Assembly (NCBI RefSeq): GCF_021044585.1
Contig: NZ_CP087998.1
Coordinates: forward strand, 372,001 to 436,000
Direction of reading: 5' to 3'
Length of the DNA stretch: 64,000 nucleotides
Source of the DNA: Sulfurimonas sp. HSL-3221
Lineage (GTDB): Bacteria; Campylobacterota; Campylobacteria; Campylobacterales; Sulfurimonadaceae
Below, one piece after another: positions 26,494-34,903 of this stretch (its first letter is position 1; each line of letters opens with the position of its first letter). Both the position numbers and the translations under genes were made by a program. Below the pieces are notes generated by a model that was given only the letters and a program-made list of their open reading frames with translations, was not told the origin of the DNA and ran no database searches.

Positions 26494-29190
26494 TCAGTAG
26501 GCGATGCCCACGCTGAAGCGGACACTGTGGCGGTCCGAGGCCAGCGGGGAGTCGCTGTAATAGTAGTCCACGGTGATGGGCAGCGGGAGTTTGTTGAACC
26601 AGAGCGTGTCAAGCGTCAACCCCGCCGAGGTCTCGGAGGTGTAGAGGTGCGGGCTTGAGGGGTTAAAGGGTTCGAGGTCATAGTAGGCGTACCCGGCGCG
26701 CAGGGCCTCGCGGCGGAGCGAGACGGGGAAGGTGAAGAAGTACGCGGAGAGGTTGAACACCTTGCGCAGCTCCGCATCGGCTTTGAGCGCGCTTTTGGCA
26801 TACGTCGTGTCGCGTAGGGTCGGCATAATGACCGTCGAGGGGTCGTTCTCTTTGAGCTTGTCGGCGATGCCCGTCGCGAGTTTGACCCCCCGGGCGTCCA
26901 AACCGGTGTCGGCGTCGCTCTGCGAGTACTGCCCGCCCAGGGCGAGATAGAACTCGTGGCTCAGGTCGCGTTCCAACGCCGCTTCCCCGCCCCAAGCAGT
27001 GTCCCCCCGGTCGAAGGCGGTATAGGGGGTCAAAGCGTAAAAGGCGTTGCGGTACATGCTGACACCGTACTGCTCACTGCGTGCCAGGGGAAGGGAGAGG
27101 GAGATAGGGGTCCGGGTGTCCGCTTCGTAGTCCTGGTAGTAGGCGGCCCTCAGCGCGCCGTACGCGTAGCCGCGCTGCCAAAAGGGGAGCTCCGCTTCCG
27201 CCGAGAAGCCGAAAGGACGGGGAGAGGGTTCGGTGGCATTGCGCTCGGGGGCGTCGATGACACCGTAGGCAGTCACGGCGAACTGCAGGAGGTACTCGCT
27301 GTTGGCGTAGCGCATCCCGCCGAGTGTGTATTCATCGACATTCCGGGTGACGAACGCGGAGAGGAGGTTACGCGTCAGCGGGTCGGCGAAGTTGAGGGAG
27401 AGGTCAAAGAGCACGCCCGCGTCGCTGTCGCTGCCCAGAGCGACGTCCGTGCCGCTGTAGTGCAGCTCAAGGGGCGAGTGGTAGGGGTGTTCGAGGTCGA
27501 GAGCCTCCGCCGATGCATTCGTTTCCGGAGGCTTCTCCCCCGCGTGCTCGAAGAAGAGGGTGACCTCGTAGGGTGTCTCGTCGATCGTTTCGAGGGGTAT
27601 CTTTTGGTAGGTATAGGCATCCGCGCCCATCACGGCCGCCAGGGCATGGGTATCGTCGATGAGGCGCGCCTCGAAGATGGTGTCGGCGGGATGCGCCCGC
27701 GTGATTTTGCCGTTATCGTAGCGGAACAGTCCGGAACCGTGCGGCGTATTGGCAATGAAGTAGACGCGGCCGCGGCCGTCGACGCCGCTGACGTTCCCGT
27801 AGTAGCCCCGGAGGGAGAAGAGCGGGGTTTTGTTCCTGTAGAGGGTGCGCGTTTTGCCTTCGCCCTGCACGAAGTAGTAGAGGTTGTCCCCGCCGTCGAT
27901 AAAGACGGAGGAGTTGGTGCGGGCATAAAAGCTGTCGCCGACATAGAGCTGCGGCTGGTCGAAGGAGGCGGGCACGTCGAAGTAGACGGGGGTGCCGTCG
28001 CGGAGGTACCCTTCGATGACGCGGCCGGCCGTGCCGTCAACGAGGTGGGCACCTTCCGTATAGAGTCCGGCCTCGATGCGCAGCGGAGAGGTGTAGGCGC
28101 TGCTCTGGGTCGCGTAGCGTCCTTCGGGGGTTCTGACGACTTTTCCGGCGCGGTAGCTGCCGCTTTCCCGGCTGAGCCTGCCGCTTTTTTTGTCGTAGAC
28201 GACCAGCTCGGGGAAGCTTCTGCCGGTCGCGTTGACGGTGAAGTAGACGGCATCGTTGTCGCTGTTGATCGATGTGTAGAACTGGGTGGCGGCTAGGGGC
28301 TTTCCTTCAACATCCTGCATCGCTTCCGCTTCCGATGCCATCTTGTCCGCCCAGGTCTGCAGGGCCGTTTCAAAATCGTATCCGATGCTGCGCCTTGTCG
28401 TGCGATTCGTGAAGAAGGGCCAGAACCAGTTATACGAATGCAGCCGCCAGTAGGCGTTGACATCTGCCATCCCGAAGGTACTGGCCAGGTCGTACTGGTA
28501 AAACCCCCCGAGGGTGTAGAAATGCGAGCCGTAGAGGAAGTCGTAATTGGCATTGTAGACCCGTTCGGGCGTCAGGAGACCCGCCTTTGCCTGCTGCAGG
28601 GTCGCGGCCTTGAACCGGCCGCTGTAGAGCCGTCCCCCGTTGCCGTGCCAGGATTCGTTAAGAACGGCATTTCCTTCGAGCAGAAAGCTGCTTTCAACGA
28701 TGTTGGGCAGGGTGAACCAGGGCAGCAGGACGAAGCCGTTGCCGAAGACGGTGTGCAGCGTGCTGGAGACGGGGTTGTCCTTGACGTTCATCTGATAGTT
28801 ATGCGCGCTTTCGTGGTAGAGCAGGGTGTTCAGCCAGGAGGTCGTGCTGAAATAGTCGATCATCAGCGCCCCGCCGCCGTAGTTGATCTGGCGGTTGAGG
28901 GGATAGGGGGTGGAGAAGCCGTTGGCGATCTGGTTGTGGCTGGAGAGCAGGCCGACATAGAGCGTCTCGTCCATCGTGTAGCCGTAGAGTTTGTCATACT
29001 GCGGCAGCAGGACGTTCTCGACCGCGGCTGCTTCCCGGGCAACGGGGAGGTTCCCCTCCGTATAGATCAGTTCGCAGCCGCCGATATCGGCCGTGAAGTA
29101 GGGCACGTCGCAGGGGACGGTACTGCTTTGCAGGAGCGCTGCGTGCAGGCCAAGGGCGGGGAGTAACAGAAGGGATGCCAAACGAACCAT
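26494..29190 (-). CDS. HEXXH metallopeptidase domain fused to an outer-membrane barrel
   Basis: An 898-residue exported protein. After the signal peptide comes a gluzincin-like domain (Peptidase MA type). The zinc motif HESAH is at 126-130, with a downstream Glu172 in LLEGNAVLNES that fits the third ligand, and a helical region ending in ETALQTWADKM (about 277-287). Residues about 300-540 have repeated short beta blocks that look like a six- or seven-bladed propeller (TolB/PD40 type). From about 570 the sequence is barrel-like and ends ...RFSVGIAY. It is probably a surface-exposed or periplasm-facing protease anchored by its own barrel. Substrate unknown. Confidence 0.75.
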   Translation of the reverse strand: MVRLASLLLLPALGLHAALLQSSTVPCDVPYFTADIGGCELIYTEGNLPVAREAAAVENVLLPQYDKLYGYTMDETLYVGLLSSHNQIANGFSTPYPLNRQINYGGGALMIDYFSTTSWLNTLLYHESAHNYQMNVKDNPVSSTLHTVFGNGFVLLPWFTLPNIVESSFLLEGNAVLNESWHGNGGRLYSGRFKAATLQQAKAGLLTPERVYNANYDFLYGSHFYTLGGFYQYDLASTFGMADVNAYWRLHSYNWFWPFFTNRTTRRSIGYDFETALQTWADKMASEAEAMQDVEGKPLAATQFYTSINSDNDAVYFTVNATGRSFPELVVYDKKSGRLSRESGSYRAGKVVRTPEGRYATQSSAYTSPLRIEAGLYTEGAHLVDGTAGRVIEGYLRDGTPVYFDVPASFDQPQLYVGDSFYARTNSSVFIDGGDNLYYFVQGEGKTRTLYRNKTPLFSLRGYYGNVSGVDGRGRVYFIANTPHGSGLFRYDNGKITRAHPADTIFEARLIDDTHALAAVMGADAYTYQKIPLETIDETPYEVTLFFEHAGEKPPETNASAEALDLEHPYHSPLELHYSGTDVALGSDSDAGVLFDLSLNFADPLTRNLLSAFVTRNVDEYTLGGMRYANSEYLLQFAVTAYGVIDAPERNATEPSPRPFGFSAEAELPFWQRGYAYGALRAAYYQDYEADTRTPISLSLPLARSEQYGVSMYRNAFYALTPYTAFDRGDTAWGGEAALERDLSHEFYLALGGQYSQSDADTGLDARGVKLATGIADKLKENDPSTVIMPTLRDTTYAKSALKADAELRKVFNLSAYFFTFPVSLRREALRAGYAYYDLEPFNPSSPHLYTSETSAGLTLDTLWFNKLPLPITVDYYYSDSPLASDRHSVRFSVGIAY

Positions 29191-29266
29191 GCGGAAAAAC
29201 CTCGGGGGAGTTGCAACATTATAGTGCCTGATCTGTTACAAATCAACCGGGTTCAGTCCCGATGGG

Positions 29267-29272
29267 TATAAT
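29267..29272 (+). promoter_or_regulatory. Putative -10 box for rlmB-pldA
   Basis: TATAAT ends seven bases before the ATG at 29280. If that ATG is used, the transcript would be leaderless. If the ATG at 29328 is used, the leader is about 48 bases. Confidence 0.5.
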
Positions 29273-29279
29273 AACGGCT

Positions 29280-30050
29280 ATGAAAGATTCCGCAAGCTAC
29301 CAAAAGAAGAAGCGTTTTTTCGAGGGGATGATCACCCTTTACGGCCGCAATGCCGTGGAGGAGGTCCTGGATGATAACGCGGTCGAGATCCATGCGCTCC
29401 ACCTGGCCGAGTCGAACCAGCAAGAGGGGGTGATCGACCGTATCACCGCCAAAGCCCGTGCACGGGATGTGGAGATCAAGTACCACTCCAAAGCGGCGCT
29501 GTCGCGCATATCACGGAATGCGAAACAGGATCAGGGGGTCGCCCTCGATGTCATTGCGCCGTCCTATCAAAGCGCAGAAGCGCTGCTGGAATCGCCTGCG
29601 TCAAGCGGCCGGCTTCTGGCACTCGACGGCATCCACAACCCGCAGAACCTCGGGATGATCATCCGTTCGGCGGCGGCCGGGAACATCGACGGGATCCTGC
29701 TGCCCAAACAGGGCAGCGCCAAACTCTCTCCCCTGGTCATGAAAGCGAGCGCAGGGACGCTTTTCAAGCTGCCGATCTACTACTGCGATACGCTCCCGGA
29801 GATCCTGGAGACACTGCAGGCGCAGGGGTGGAGTATTTTTGGCCTCTCCTCCCACGCCGACGCGACGCTGCACACCCTTGCCGTGCCGGCGAAGACGGTC
29901 TTCGTGCTGGGCAATGAGAGCGAGGGAATGAGCGACGCCGTGGCGGCACGCTGCAATGCACGGTTGGCTATCCCGATGCAGCGGGGGGTCGAATCGCTCA
30001 ATGTCGCCGTGACGGCGGCGCTGCTGGCATTTTTGCCGGCTGGGGAGTGA
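29280..30050 (+). CDS. rlmB: RlmB/TrmH-family rRNA 2'-O-methyltransferase
   Basis: SPOUT methyltransferase, probably acting on G2251 of 23S rRNA. The knot motifs are intact: NPQNLGMIIRSAAAGN, FVLGNESEGMSD and IPMQRGVESLNVAVTAA. The N-terminal substrate-binding domain (YGRNAVEEVL) is present. The start is uncertain. The ATG at 29280 gives 256 residues but has no ribosome binding site and lies seven bases after a TATAAT. The ATG at 29328 (MITLYGRNAV) matches the usual family start but has GAGGGG too close to it. TrmH relatives with other targets cannot be excluded. It is followed four bases later by pldA. Confidence 0.88.
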   Translation: MKDSASYQKKKRFFEGMITLYGRNAVEEVLDDNAVEIHALHLAESNQQEGVIDRITAKARARDVEIKYHSKAALSRISRNAKQDQGVALDVIAPSYQSAEALLESPASSGRLLALDGIHNPQNLGMIIRSAAAGNIDGILLPKQGSAKLSPLVMKASAGTLFKLPIYYCDTLPEILETLQAQGWSIFGLSSHADATLHTLAVPAKTVFVLGNESEGMSDAVAARCNARLAIPMQRGVESLNVAVTAALLAFLPAGE

Positions 30051-30054
30051 GCGC

Positions 30055-31206
30055 ATGGGACGGGTGTTGCTGGGACTGCTCCTGCTCTGTCTGGGGGCAA
30101 TGGCGGAGAGCCAGTTCGAGACGGGGATGGAGCATTACCGTCAGGGAGACTACCCCACAGCGTTCGAGATTTTCAAGGCCGCGTACGAGGCGACAGAGGA
30201 TGAAGACGCGGCCTACATGCTTGCCAGGATGTACGAAAAAGGGGAGGGGGTCGACGCCGACCGCGCCAAGGCGGACAGATGGTACCGCCGTTCGGCGCGG
30301 CGCTACTTCGAGGCGGCGGCAGACTCCTCACTGCACCGGGAGAACAAACGGCTGCTTTCGACCTACCGCGAACTCGACCCGGTCGAGGACAACGAGACCG
30401 CCGAGACGATCCGCAAAAGCATCATTGCCGATTTCGGCCTGAAGACCTTTCACGAGAACTACCTGCTTCCTTTCGGATACCGTGAAGGCGTGTATGACAG
30501 CTATGTGCCTTCGGACCATTACAAGAACATCGAAGCGGAACTGCAGTTGAGCTTCCGCCTCGACTTCCTTCCCAACCTATTCGGCCTGAACGAGACCTAT
30601 TCGGCTGCCTACACCCAGCGCTCTTTCTGGCAGGTCTATGCCGGCTCTGCGCCCTTCCGGGAGACGAACTACCAGCCCGAACTCTTTGTCACCTTTCCGA
30701 CGGCGTCGCACAAAGTGCCGATCAAGTCGGTCGCAGTCGGGTTTGCCCACCAGTCCAACGGACAGGGGAACATTACCCAGCAGGACCTCGGCGATATCAA
30801 CGTCAGCAACCCCGGTGCCCTTACCCCCTATCTGCGCAACCGTTCGCGTTCGTGGAACTACGCCTGGACGGAGGCCGTTTTCCAGACGGGCAGCCTCTTT
30901 ACGGCGCTGAAGTTCTGGTACCGTTTCAAAGAGAGCGAAGAGGATGACAACCCGGACCTGACCGATTACCTTGGGTACGGCTCGGTGCGCCTGGTACTGC
31001 CCTACGGTAAAAGCATGACAAGTCTTCTGCTGCGGCACAATTTCGTGACGGGCAAGGGAGCGCAGCAGCTGATCTGGACCTATCCGCTCTCGCACCGCGA
31101 GAACGTCTTCTGGTGTCTGAAAGCCTTCACCGGCTACGGCGAGAGCCTTATCGACTACAACAACTACGTGACGAAGTTTTCGATCGGGTTCAGCTTTTCG
31201 CGCTAG
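30055..31206 (+). CDS. pldA: Outer membrane phospholipase A with N-terminal Sel1-like repeat
   Basis: An outer-membrane lipase that cleaves phospholipids in the outer leaflet. The catalytic centre is recognisable as His232 and Ser234 in AHQSNG and Asn268 in SRSWNYA. The gap between Ser and Asn is about 22 residues longer than in E. coli. The barrel strands before it (YTQRSFWQVYAGSAPFRETNYQPELF) are typical. Residues about 19-105 are an extra helical domain with a Sel1/TPR motif (YMLARMYEKGEGVDADRAK). The C-terminus ends FSIGFSFSR. It starts 4 bases after the rlmB stop, in the same operon. Confidence 0.9.
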   Translation: MGRVLLGLLLLCLGAMAESQFETGMEHYRQGDYPTAFEIFKAAYEATEDEDAAYMLARMYEKGEGVDADRAKADRWYRRSARRYFEAAADSSLHRENKRLLSTYRELDPVEDNETAETIRKSIIADFGLKTFHENYLLPFGYREGVYDSYVPSDHYKNIEAELQLSFRLDFLPNLFGLNETYSAAYTQRSFWQVYAGSAPFRETNYQPELFVTFPTASHKVPIKSVAVGFAHQSNGQGNITQQDLGDINVSNPGALTPYLRNRSRSWNYAWTEAVFQTGSLFTALKFWYRFKESEEDDNPDLTDYLGYGSVRLVLPYGKSMTSLLLRHNFVTGKGAQQLIWTYPLSHRENVFWCLKAFTGYGESLIDYNNYVTKFSIGFSFSR

Positions 31207-31212
31207 CGGCGC

Positions 31213-31533
31213 CTAGGAGAACATGATCTCGTAGGGGCGGCGGATCGCTTCGACGACCTCGCCGACGCTCATATGGCGGCTTTTGCGCAGGAACTCCCGG
31301 CCGTCGAGAAAGACGAGGAGGGTCGGGATCGCGAAGACGCTGTAGTGCGAAGCGATCTCGGGGGATTCGGAGATATCGATACTGACGATCTCGACGGCGT
31401 CGAAGTTGGTTTCGATCGCGTCGACGAGTTTGGGCTTGAGGGCGTGGCAGACGTTGCAGGTCGGTGCGCTGAAATAGAGCATGACCGCCGGTTTTTCCCG
31501 GAGGATGTTTTCGATCTCTGTGAGTGTTTGCAT
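31213..31533 (-). CDS. Thioredoxin-like protein (CNVC)
   Basis: A 106-residue thioredoxin fold with active-site Cys26 and Cys29 (CNVC instead of CGPC) and the cis-proline in FAIPTLLVF. No signal peptide, so cytoplasmic. The changed dipeptide between the cysteines should shift the redox potential. Role and partners unknown. It stands alone on the minus strand, ending seven bases from the convergent pldA. The ATG is six bases downstream of a TAAAAT hexamer (complement of 31540-31545) with no ribosome binding site, as at several other genes in this window. Confidence 0.85.
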   Translation of the reverse strand: MQTLTEIENILREKPAVMLYFSAPTCNVCHALKPKLVDAIETNFDAVEIVSIDISESPEIASHYSVFAIPTLLVFLDGREFLRKSRHMSVGEVVEAIRRPYEIMFS

Positions 31534-31539
31534 AACCGA

Positions 31540-31545
31540 ATTTTA
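31540..31545 (-). promoter_or_regulatory. Putative -10 box, leaderless start at 31533
   Basis: Reads TAAAAT on the minus strand and ends six bases before the thioredoxin-like ATG. No ribosome binding site is seen between them. Confidence 0.4.
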
Positions 31546-31706
31546 CCATGCCTTAGCACGGTTTATCTGTGCACGCCTTGCAAGAAGTGCTCTCGGAGTG
31601 CGGGCTCTCCGCCGAGGATGCAGCGAAGCGGAATTTCGCAACGCAGTGAGGACAAAACATAGCGTTAGCGTAGGCAGCCGGGCTTTTGCTCGGGAGCCGT
31701 TATGAC
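31546..31706. other. Non-coding interval with stem-loops
   Basis: About 160 bases between two minus-strand genes without a credible gene. It contains a stem CCGGGC/GCTCGG with a TTTT loop, extended by GGC/GCC across a tandem AG/GA internal loop (about 31675-31700). The sequence does not resemble either neighbour. It may be a dispersed intergenic element or part of the thioredoxin gene's promoter region. Confidence 0.35.
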
Positions 31707-32441
31707 TTATAGGATATCGAAGACCGCTTCGCGCTTGCCCTTTTTCTCCAGAATCTCCCGGCAGGCGAGGCCGGGGATCTGCGAAGCGAGCAGGGCATCA
31801 ACTGTCTCATAGCGCTGCTGAGAGAGGTGGCGCAGTACGATGCCGCGGTACGCCTTCGCCCAGTGGCTCACCACTTTCCCCTCTTTCATGAACTTCATCG
31901 TTGTGACCGGCCGGGAGGGTTTGAAGAACTTGTCGTAGTAGCCTGCCCGCAGGTCGAGGATCTCGCCGTCGCCGATCAGGGCGTCGAGCGCGGCGTTAAA
32001 CGCATCCTTATAATAGCGTTCGGGCGCGATGTCGCCGACCGTGTTGCCCTGCTTTACTTTATAGGTGGGGATGAGGTCGCCGCCGCGCAGCGGGCCGAAG
32101 AGGTTGGAGAAGATGACGAGCCGTTCCTGCAGATAGGCGCTCGCTTCCGTGTCGAGGGAGGGGTAATCGAGGTAGTCGTAGGCGACGCCGTCGTAGCGTT
32201 CAACGGCGGGCATGGTCGGTGCGCTGTAGAGGTCGGCGATATAGGCCCGGGCGTCCTCGGCTTTTTTCAGGCCGAACAGGGCGAGTACGGCATCCTGGTC
32301 CTGACCGTTCACCAACTGGTTATAGGAGTCAAGAATCTCTTCGCGGGAGGCGAGACCGAAGAGGAGCGTCTCCTCGTGAATGGCTTCGGAATTGCCGCCG
32401 CTGCGTTTGCCTTCGGAGGGGGAGAAAAGGGTGAAAATCAT
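31707..32441 (-). CDS. yaaA: YaaA-family peroxide stress protein
   Basis: A 244-residue member of the YaaA/DUF328 family. E. coli YaaA lowers free intracellular iron during hydrogen peroxide stress and binds DNA. The family motifs are present: N-terminal FTLFSPSEGKR, FGPLRGGDLIPTYKVKQG in the middle, and WAKAYRGIVLRHL, which matches the conserved KxARG region. I chose the ATG at 32441 because MIFTLFSPSEGK matches the family start and AAGAGA lies upstream. A TACAAT about 22 bases before it is a likely -10. It is transcribed divergently from the tRNA cluster. Confidence 0.88.
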   Translation of the reverse strand: MIFTLFSPSEGKRSGGNSEAIHEETLLFGLASREEILDSYNQLVNGQDQDAVLALFGLKKAEDARAYIADLYSAPTMPAVERYDGVAYDYLDYPSLDTEASAYLQERLVIFSNLFGPLRGGDLIPTYKVKQGNTVGDIAPERYYKDAFNAALDALIGDGEILDLRAGYYDKFFKPSRPVTTMKFMKEGKVVSHWAKAYRGIVLRHLSQQRYETVDALLASQIPGLACREILEKKGKREAVFDIL

Positions 32442-32489
32442 GCTGAAATCTCTTTTTTGCATATTGTACAAAATTTTTTCAATTTAGTC

Positions 32490-32518
32490 TTGACATTGCG
32501 GGTGTAATCGACTATAAT
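32490..32518 (+). promoter_or_regulatory. Near-consensus promoter of the tRNA cluster
   Basis: TTGACA at 32490-32495 and TATAAT at 32513-32518, separated by exactly 17 bases. This is the only full match to the sigma-70 consensus I found in the window. It lies 20 bases before tRNA-Thr and should drive the tRNA cluster and possibly tuf. Confidence 0.9.
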
Positions 32519-32538
32519 TCTGGCTCAATTTCAAATAC

Positions 32539-32614
32539 GCCGGCATAGCTCAGCTGGTAGAGCAACTGATTTGTAATCAGTAGGCCCGGGATTCGACTTC
32601 TCGTGCCGGCACCA
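32539..32614 (+). tRNA. tRNA-Thr (TGT)
   Basis: A 76-base cloverleaf with encoded CCA. Acceptor GCCGGCA/TGCCGGC is fully paired, and the anticodon loop TTTGTAA gives TGT. The T-arm stem CGGGA/TCTCG has one G-T pair. It is the first of four tRNAs from the consensus promoter. Confidence 0.97.
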
Positions 32615-32669
32615 TTTCGAAATTGAATTTTCATTTAGAAACAGTGTTAGACCAGATTTAACAGGCCGT

Positions 32670-32755
<86 letters not shown>

Positions 32756-32757
32756 TT

Positions 32758-32834
<77 letters not shown>

Positions 32835-32918
32835 CTGGGAGCTGTAGTATAAGTTGTTTACTACTTCACAACTACATAAATAGTTTTTAGTTTCCCATTA
32901 TTACTTTATCGATTACAT

Positions 32919-32993
<75 letters not shown>

Positions 32994-33072
32994 CGGAACG
33001 TTTGGGTACGTTTCCCTGTAATGCCAGAGTAATAATTGGAGCCTAAAAAGCTATTTTGTACGCTTTATCTGG

Positions 33073-33078
33073 TATAAT
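33073..33078 (+). promoter_or_regulatory. Putative -10 box for tuf
   Basis: TATAAT about 36 bases before the tuf ATG. It gives tuf a possible promoter of its own besides read-through from the tRNA cluster. No good -35 was found. Confidence 0.6.
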
Positions 33079-33113
33079 TCCGTTTCCATTAATTCTTAAA
33101 GTCGGAGGACACA

Positions 33114-34313
33114 ATGGCAAAAGAAAAATTTGAACGTACGAAACCGCACGTTAACATCGGTACCATCGGTCACGTTGACCACGGTAAAACTACACTGACA
33201 GCAGCAATCACGGCGGTACTCGCAGTTCAGGGGAACGCAGCGCTGATGGACTACGATCAGATCGACAACGCTCCGGAAGAGCGCGAGCGCGGTATTACGA
33301 TCGCAACGTCTCACGTTGAATACGAAACAGAAAACCGCCACTATGCGCACGTTGACTGTCCGGGCCACGCCGACTACGTTAAAAACATGATTACAGGTGC
33401 TGCGCAGATGGACGGCGCGATCCTCGTTGTTTCCGCTGCTGACGGCCCGATGCCGCAGACTCGCGAGCACATCCTCCTTTCTCGCCAGGTCGGTGTTCCG
33501 TACATCGTTGTCTTCATGAACAAAGAAGACATGGTTGACGATGAAGAACTCCTTGAGCTCGTCGAGATGGAAATCCGCGAACTGCTCGATCAGTACGAGT
33601 TCCCGGGTGACGACACTCCGATCGTTGCAGGTTCTGCACTGAAAGCACTGGAAGAAGCGAAATCCGGCACACTCGGTGAATGGTCTGACAAGATCCTGAA
33701 ACTGATGGCTGAAGTTGACGCGTACATCCCGGAACCGACTCGCGAAACTGACAAAGACTTCCTGATGCCGGTTGAGGACGTATTCTCTATCTCCGGTCGT
33801 GGTACAGTTGTTACTGGTCGTGTTGAACGCGGTCAGGTCTGTGTCGGTGAGACGATCGAAATCGTCGGTATCAAAGACACTCAGACAACTACGGTTACTG
33901 GTGTTGAGATGTTCCGTAAAGAGATGGATTGTGGTGTTGCGGGTGACAACTGTGGTGTCCTCCTCCGCGGTATCGCAAAAGAAGCTGTTGAGCGTGGCCA
34001 GGTTCTCTGTAAGCCGGGTTCAATCACGCCGCACACTAAGTTCGAAGCAGAAGTCTACATCCTCTCCAAAGAGGAAGGTGGCCGCCATACTCCGTTCTTC
34101 AACGGTTACCGCCCGCAGTTCTACGTCCGTACAACAGACGTTACTGGTGCGATCACTCTGCCGGAAGGTACAGAGATGGTTATGCCGGGTGACAACGTTG
34201 CCATCGTCGCTGAGCTTATCGCTCCGATCGCGATGGAAGAAGGTACACGCTTCGCGATTCGCGAAGGTGGCCGTACAGTCGGCGCCGGCGTCGTTTCAAA
34301 AATCCTTGCGTAA
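33114..34313 (+). CDS. tuf: Elongation factor Tu
   Basis: GTPase that delivers aminoacyl-tRNA to the ribosome. It is 399 residues long. The G motifs are GHVDHGKT (P-loop), the switch [15 protein letters not shown] (switch II) and a FMNKED version of the NKxD motif. Codon use is noticeably different from the neighbours (more T-ending codons), as expected for a very highly expressed gene. It lies downstream of tRNA-Thr(GGT) and before rpmG. GGAGGA is the ribosome binding site. It is the only tuf copy in the window. Confidence 0.98.
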   Translation: MAKEKFERTKPHVNIGTIGHVDHGKTTLTAAITAVLAVQGNAALMDYDQIDNAPEERERGITIATSHVEYETENRHYAHVDCPGHADYVKNMITGAAQMDGAILVVSAADGPMPQTREHILLSRQVGVPYIVVFMNKEDMVDDEELLELVEMEIRELLDQYEFPGDDTPIVAGSALKALEEAKSGTLGEWSDKILKLMAEVDAYIPEPTRETDKDFLMPVEDVFSISGRGTVVTGRVERGQVCVGETIEIVGIKDTQTTTVTGVEMFRKEMDCGVAGDNCGVLLRGIAKEAVERGQVLCKPGSITPHTKFEAEVYILSKEEGGRHTPFFNGYRPQFYVRTTDVTGAITLPEGTEMVMPGDNVAIVAELIAPIAMEEGTRFAIREGGRTVGAGVVSKILA

Positions 34314-34328
34314 TCGGGTTACCCGATT
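34312..34328 (+). other. Stem-loop between tuf and rpmG
   Basis: Stem AATCGG/CCGATT with loop GTTAC, starting within the tuf stop codon. No T run follows, so it is more likely an mRNA-end or processing structure than a terminator. Confidence 0.5.
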
Positions 34329-34347
34329 CGCAAACTAGGAAGAAACC

Positions 34348-34500
34348 ATGCGTGAAAATATCCACCTCGCTTGTGAGAAGTGCACACGTCGCAACTACCA
34401 CACAAGCAAAAACAAGAAGACACACACTGAGAAGTTCTCTGTGCGCAAATACTGCAAGTTCTGCCGCGAACATACGGTTCACAAAGAAGCAAAACTGTAA
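34348..34500 (+). CDS. rpmG: 50S ribosomal protein L33
   Basis: A 50-residue ribosomal protein, MRENIHLACEKCTRRNYH at the N-terminus. It carries two CX2C pairs (CEKC and CKFC) and so is the zinc-binding C+ type. The C- paralogue, which lacks the cysteines, is absent from the window. The ribosome binding site AGGAAGA is six bases upstream. It lies between tuf and tRNA-Trp, as is usual in this phylum. Confidence 0.95.
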   Translation: MRENIHLACEKCTRRNYHTSKNKKTHTEKFSVRKYCKFCREHTVHKEAKL

Positions 34501-34504
34501 GTTG

Positions 34505-34522
34505 TTCTCCCGCTCGGGAGAA
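34505..34522 (+). other. Stem-loop between rpmG and tRNA-Trp
   Basis: A perfect eight-base stem TTCTCCCG/CGGGAGAA around CT, five bases before the tRNA-Trp 5' end. No T run follows. It may help RNase processing of the mixed mRNA-tRNA transcript. Confidence 0.5.
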
Positions 34523-34526
34523 TCAT

Positions 34527-34602
34527 AGGCGAATAGCTCCAATGGTAGAGCGCCGGATTCCAAATCCGATGGTTGGGGGTTCGAGTCCCTCTTCGCCTGC
34601 CA
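34527..34602 (+). tRNA. tRNA-Trp (CCA)
   Basis: A 76-base cloverleaf with encoded CCA. Acceptor AGGCGAA/TTCGCCT with discriminator G, anticodon loop TTCCAAA giving CCA. The outermost anticodon-stem pair is a C-A mismatch. It sits inside the rpmG-secE interval. Confidence 0.96.
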
Positions 34603-34707
34603 CATTCCTGATCAATGCAGCCTAGGGGCTTCAGTTATCGCGAATGTCAATGGGTACCTCGAAAAATCTCCGCGTCAGGTTCTTCGAGGTGCGCAAGAGG
34701 AATAGAA

Positions 34708-34893
34708 ATGAAATCAACACTTAACAGTTATGTCAGAAACGCCCGCATCGAGCTCTCTAAAGTCATTTTCCCGACTAAAGCGCAGGTGAAACAGGCGTTC
34801 ATCGCCGTCGTGGTGGTTGTTGCTTTCGTTTCGATCTTTTTGGCACTTGTAGACCTGATCATGTCTTCATCACTGTCAGCGATTTTGGGCTAA
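34708..34893 (+). CDS. secE: Preprotein translocase subunit SecE
   Basis: A 61-residue short-form SecE with a single membrane helix (about residues 31-55) preceded by the conserved amphipathic region ELSKVIFPTKAQV. It stabilises SecY in the Sec translocon. I chose the ATG at 34708, which has AAGAGGAAT upstream. An in-frame upstream ATG at 34615 would add 31 residues absent from SecE. It is followed 11 bases later by nusG, the standard pairing. Confidence 0.95.
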   Translation: MKSTLNSYVRNARIELSKVIFPTKAQVKQAFIAVVVVVAFVSIFLALVDLIMSSSLSAILG

Positions 34894-34903
34894 GGGAGAA
34901 CAT

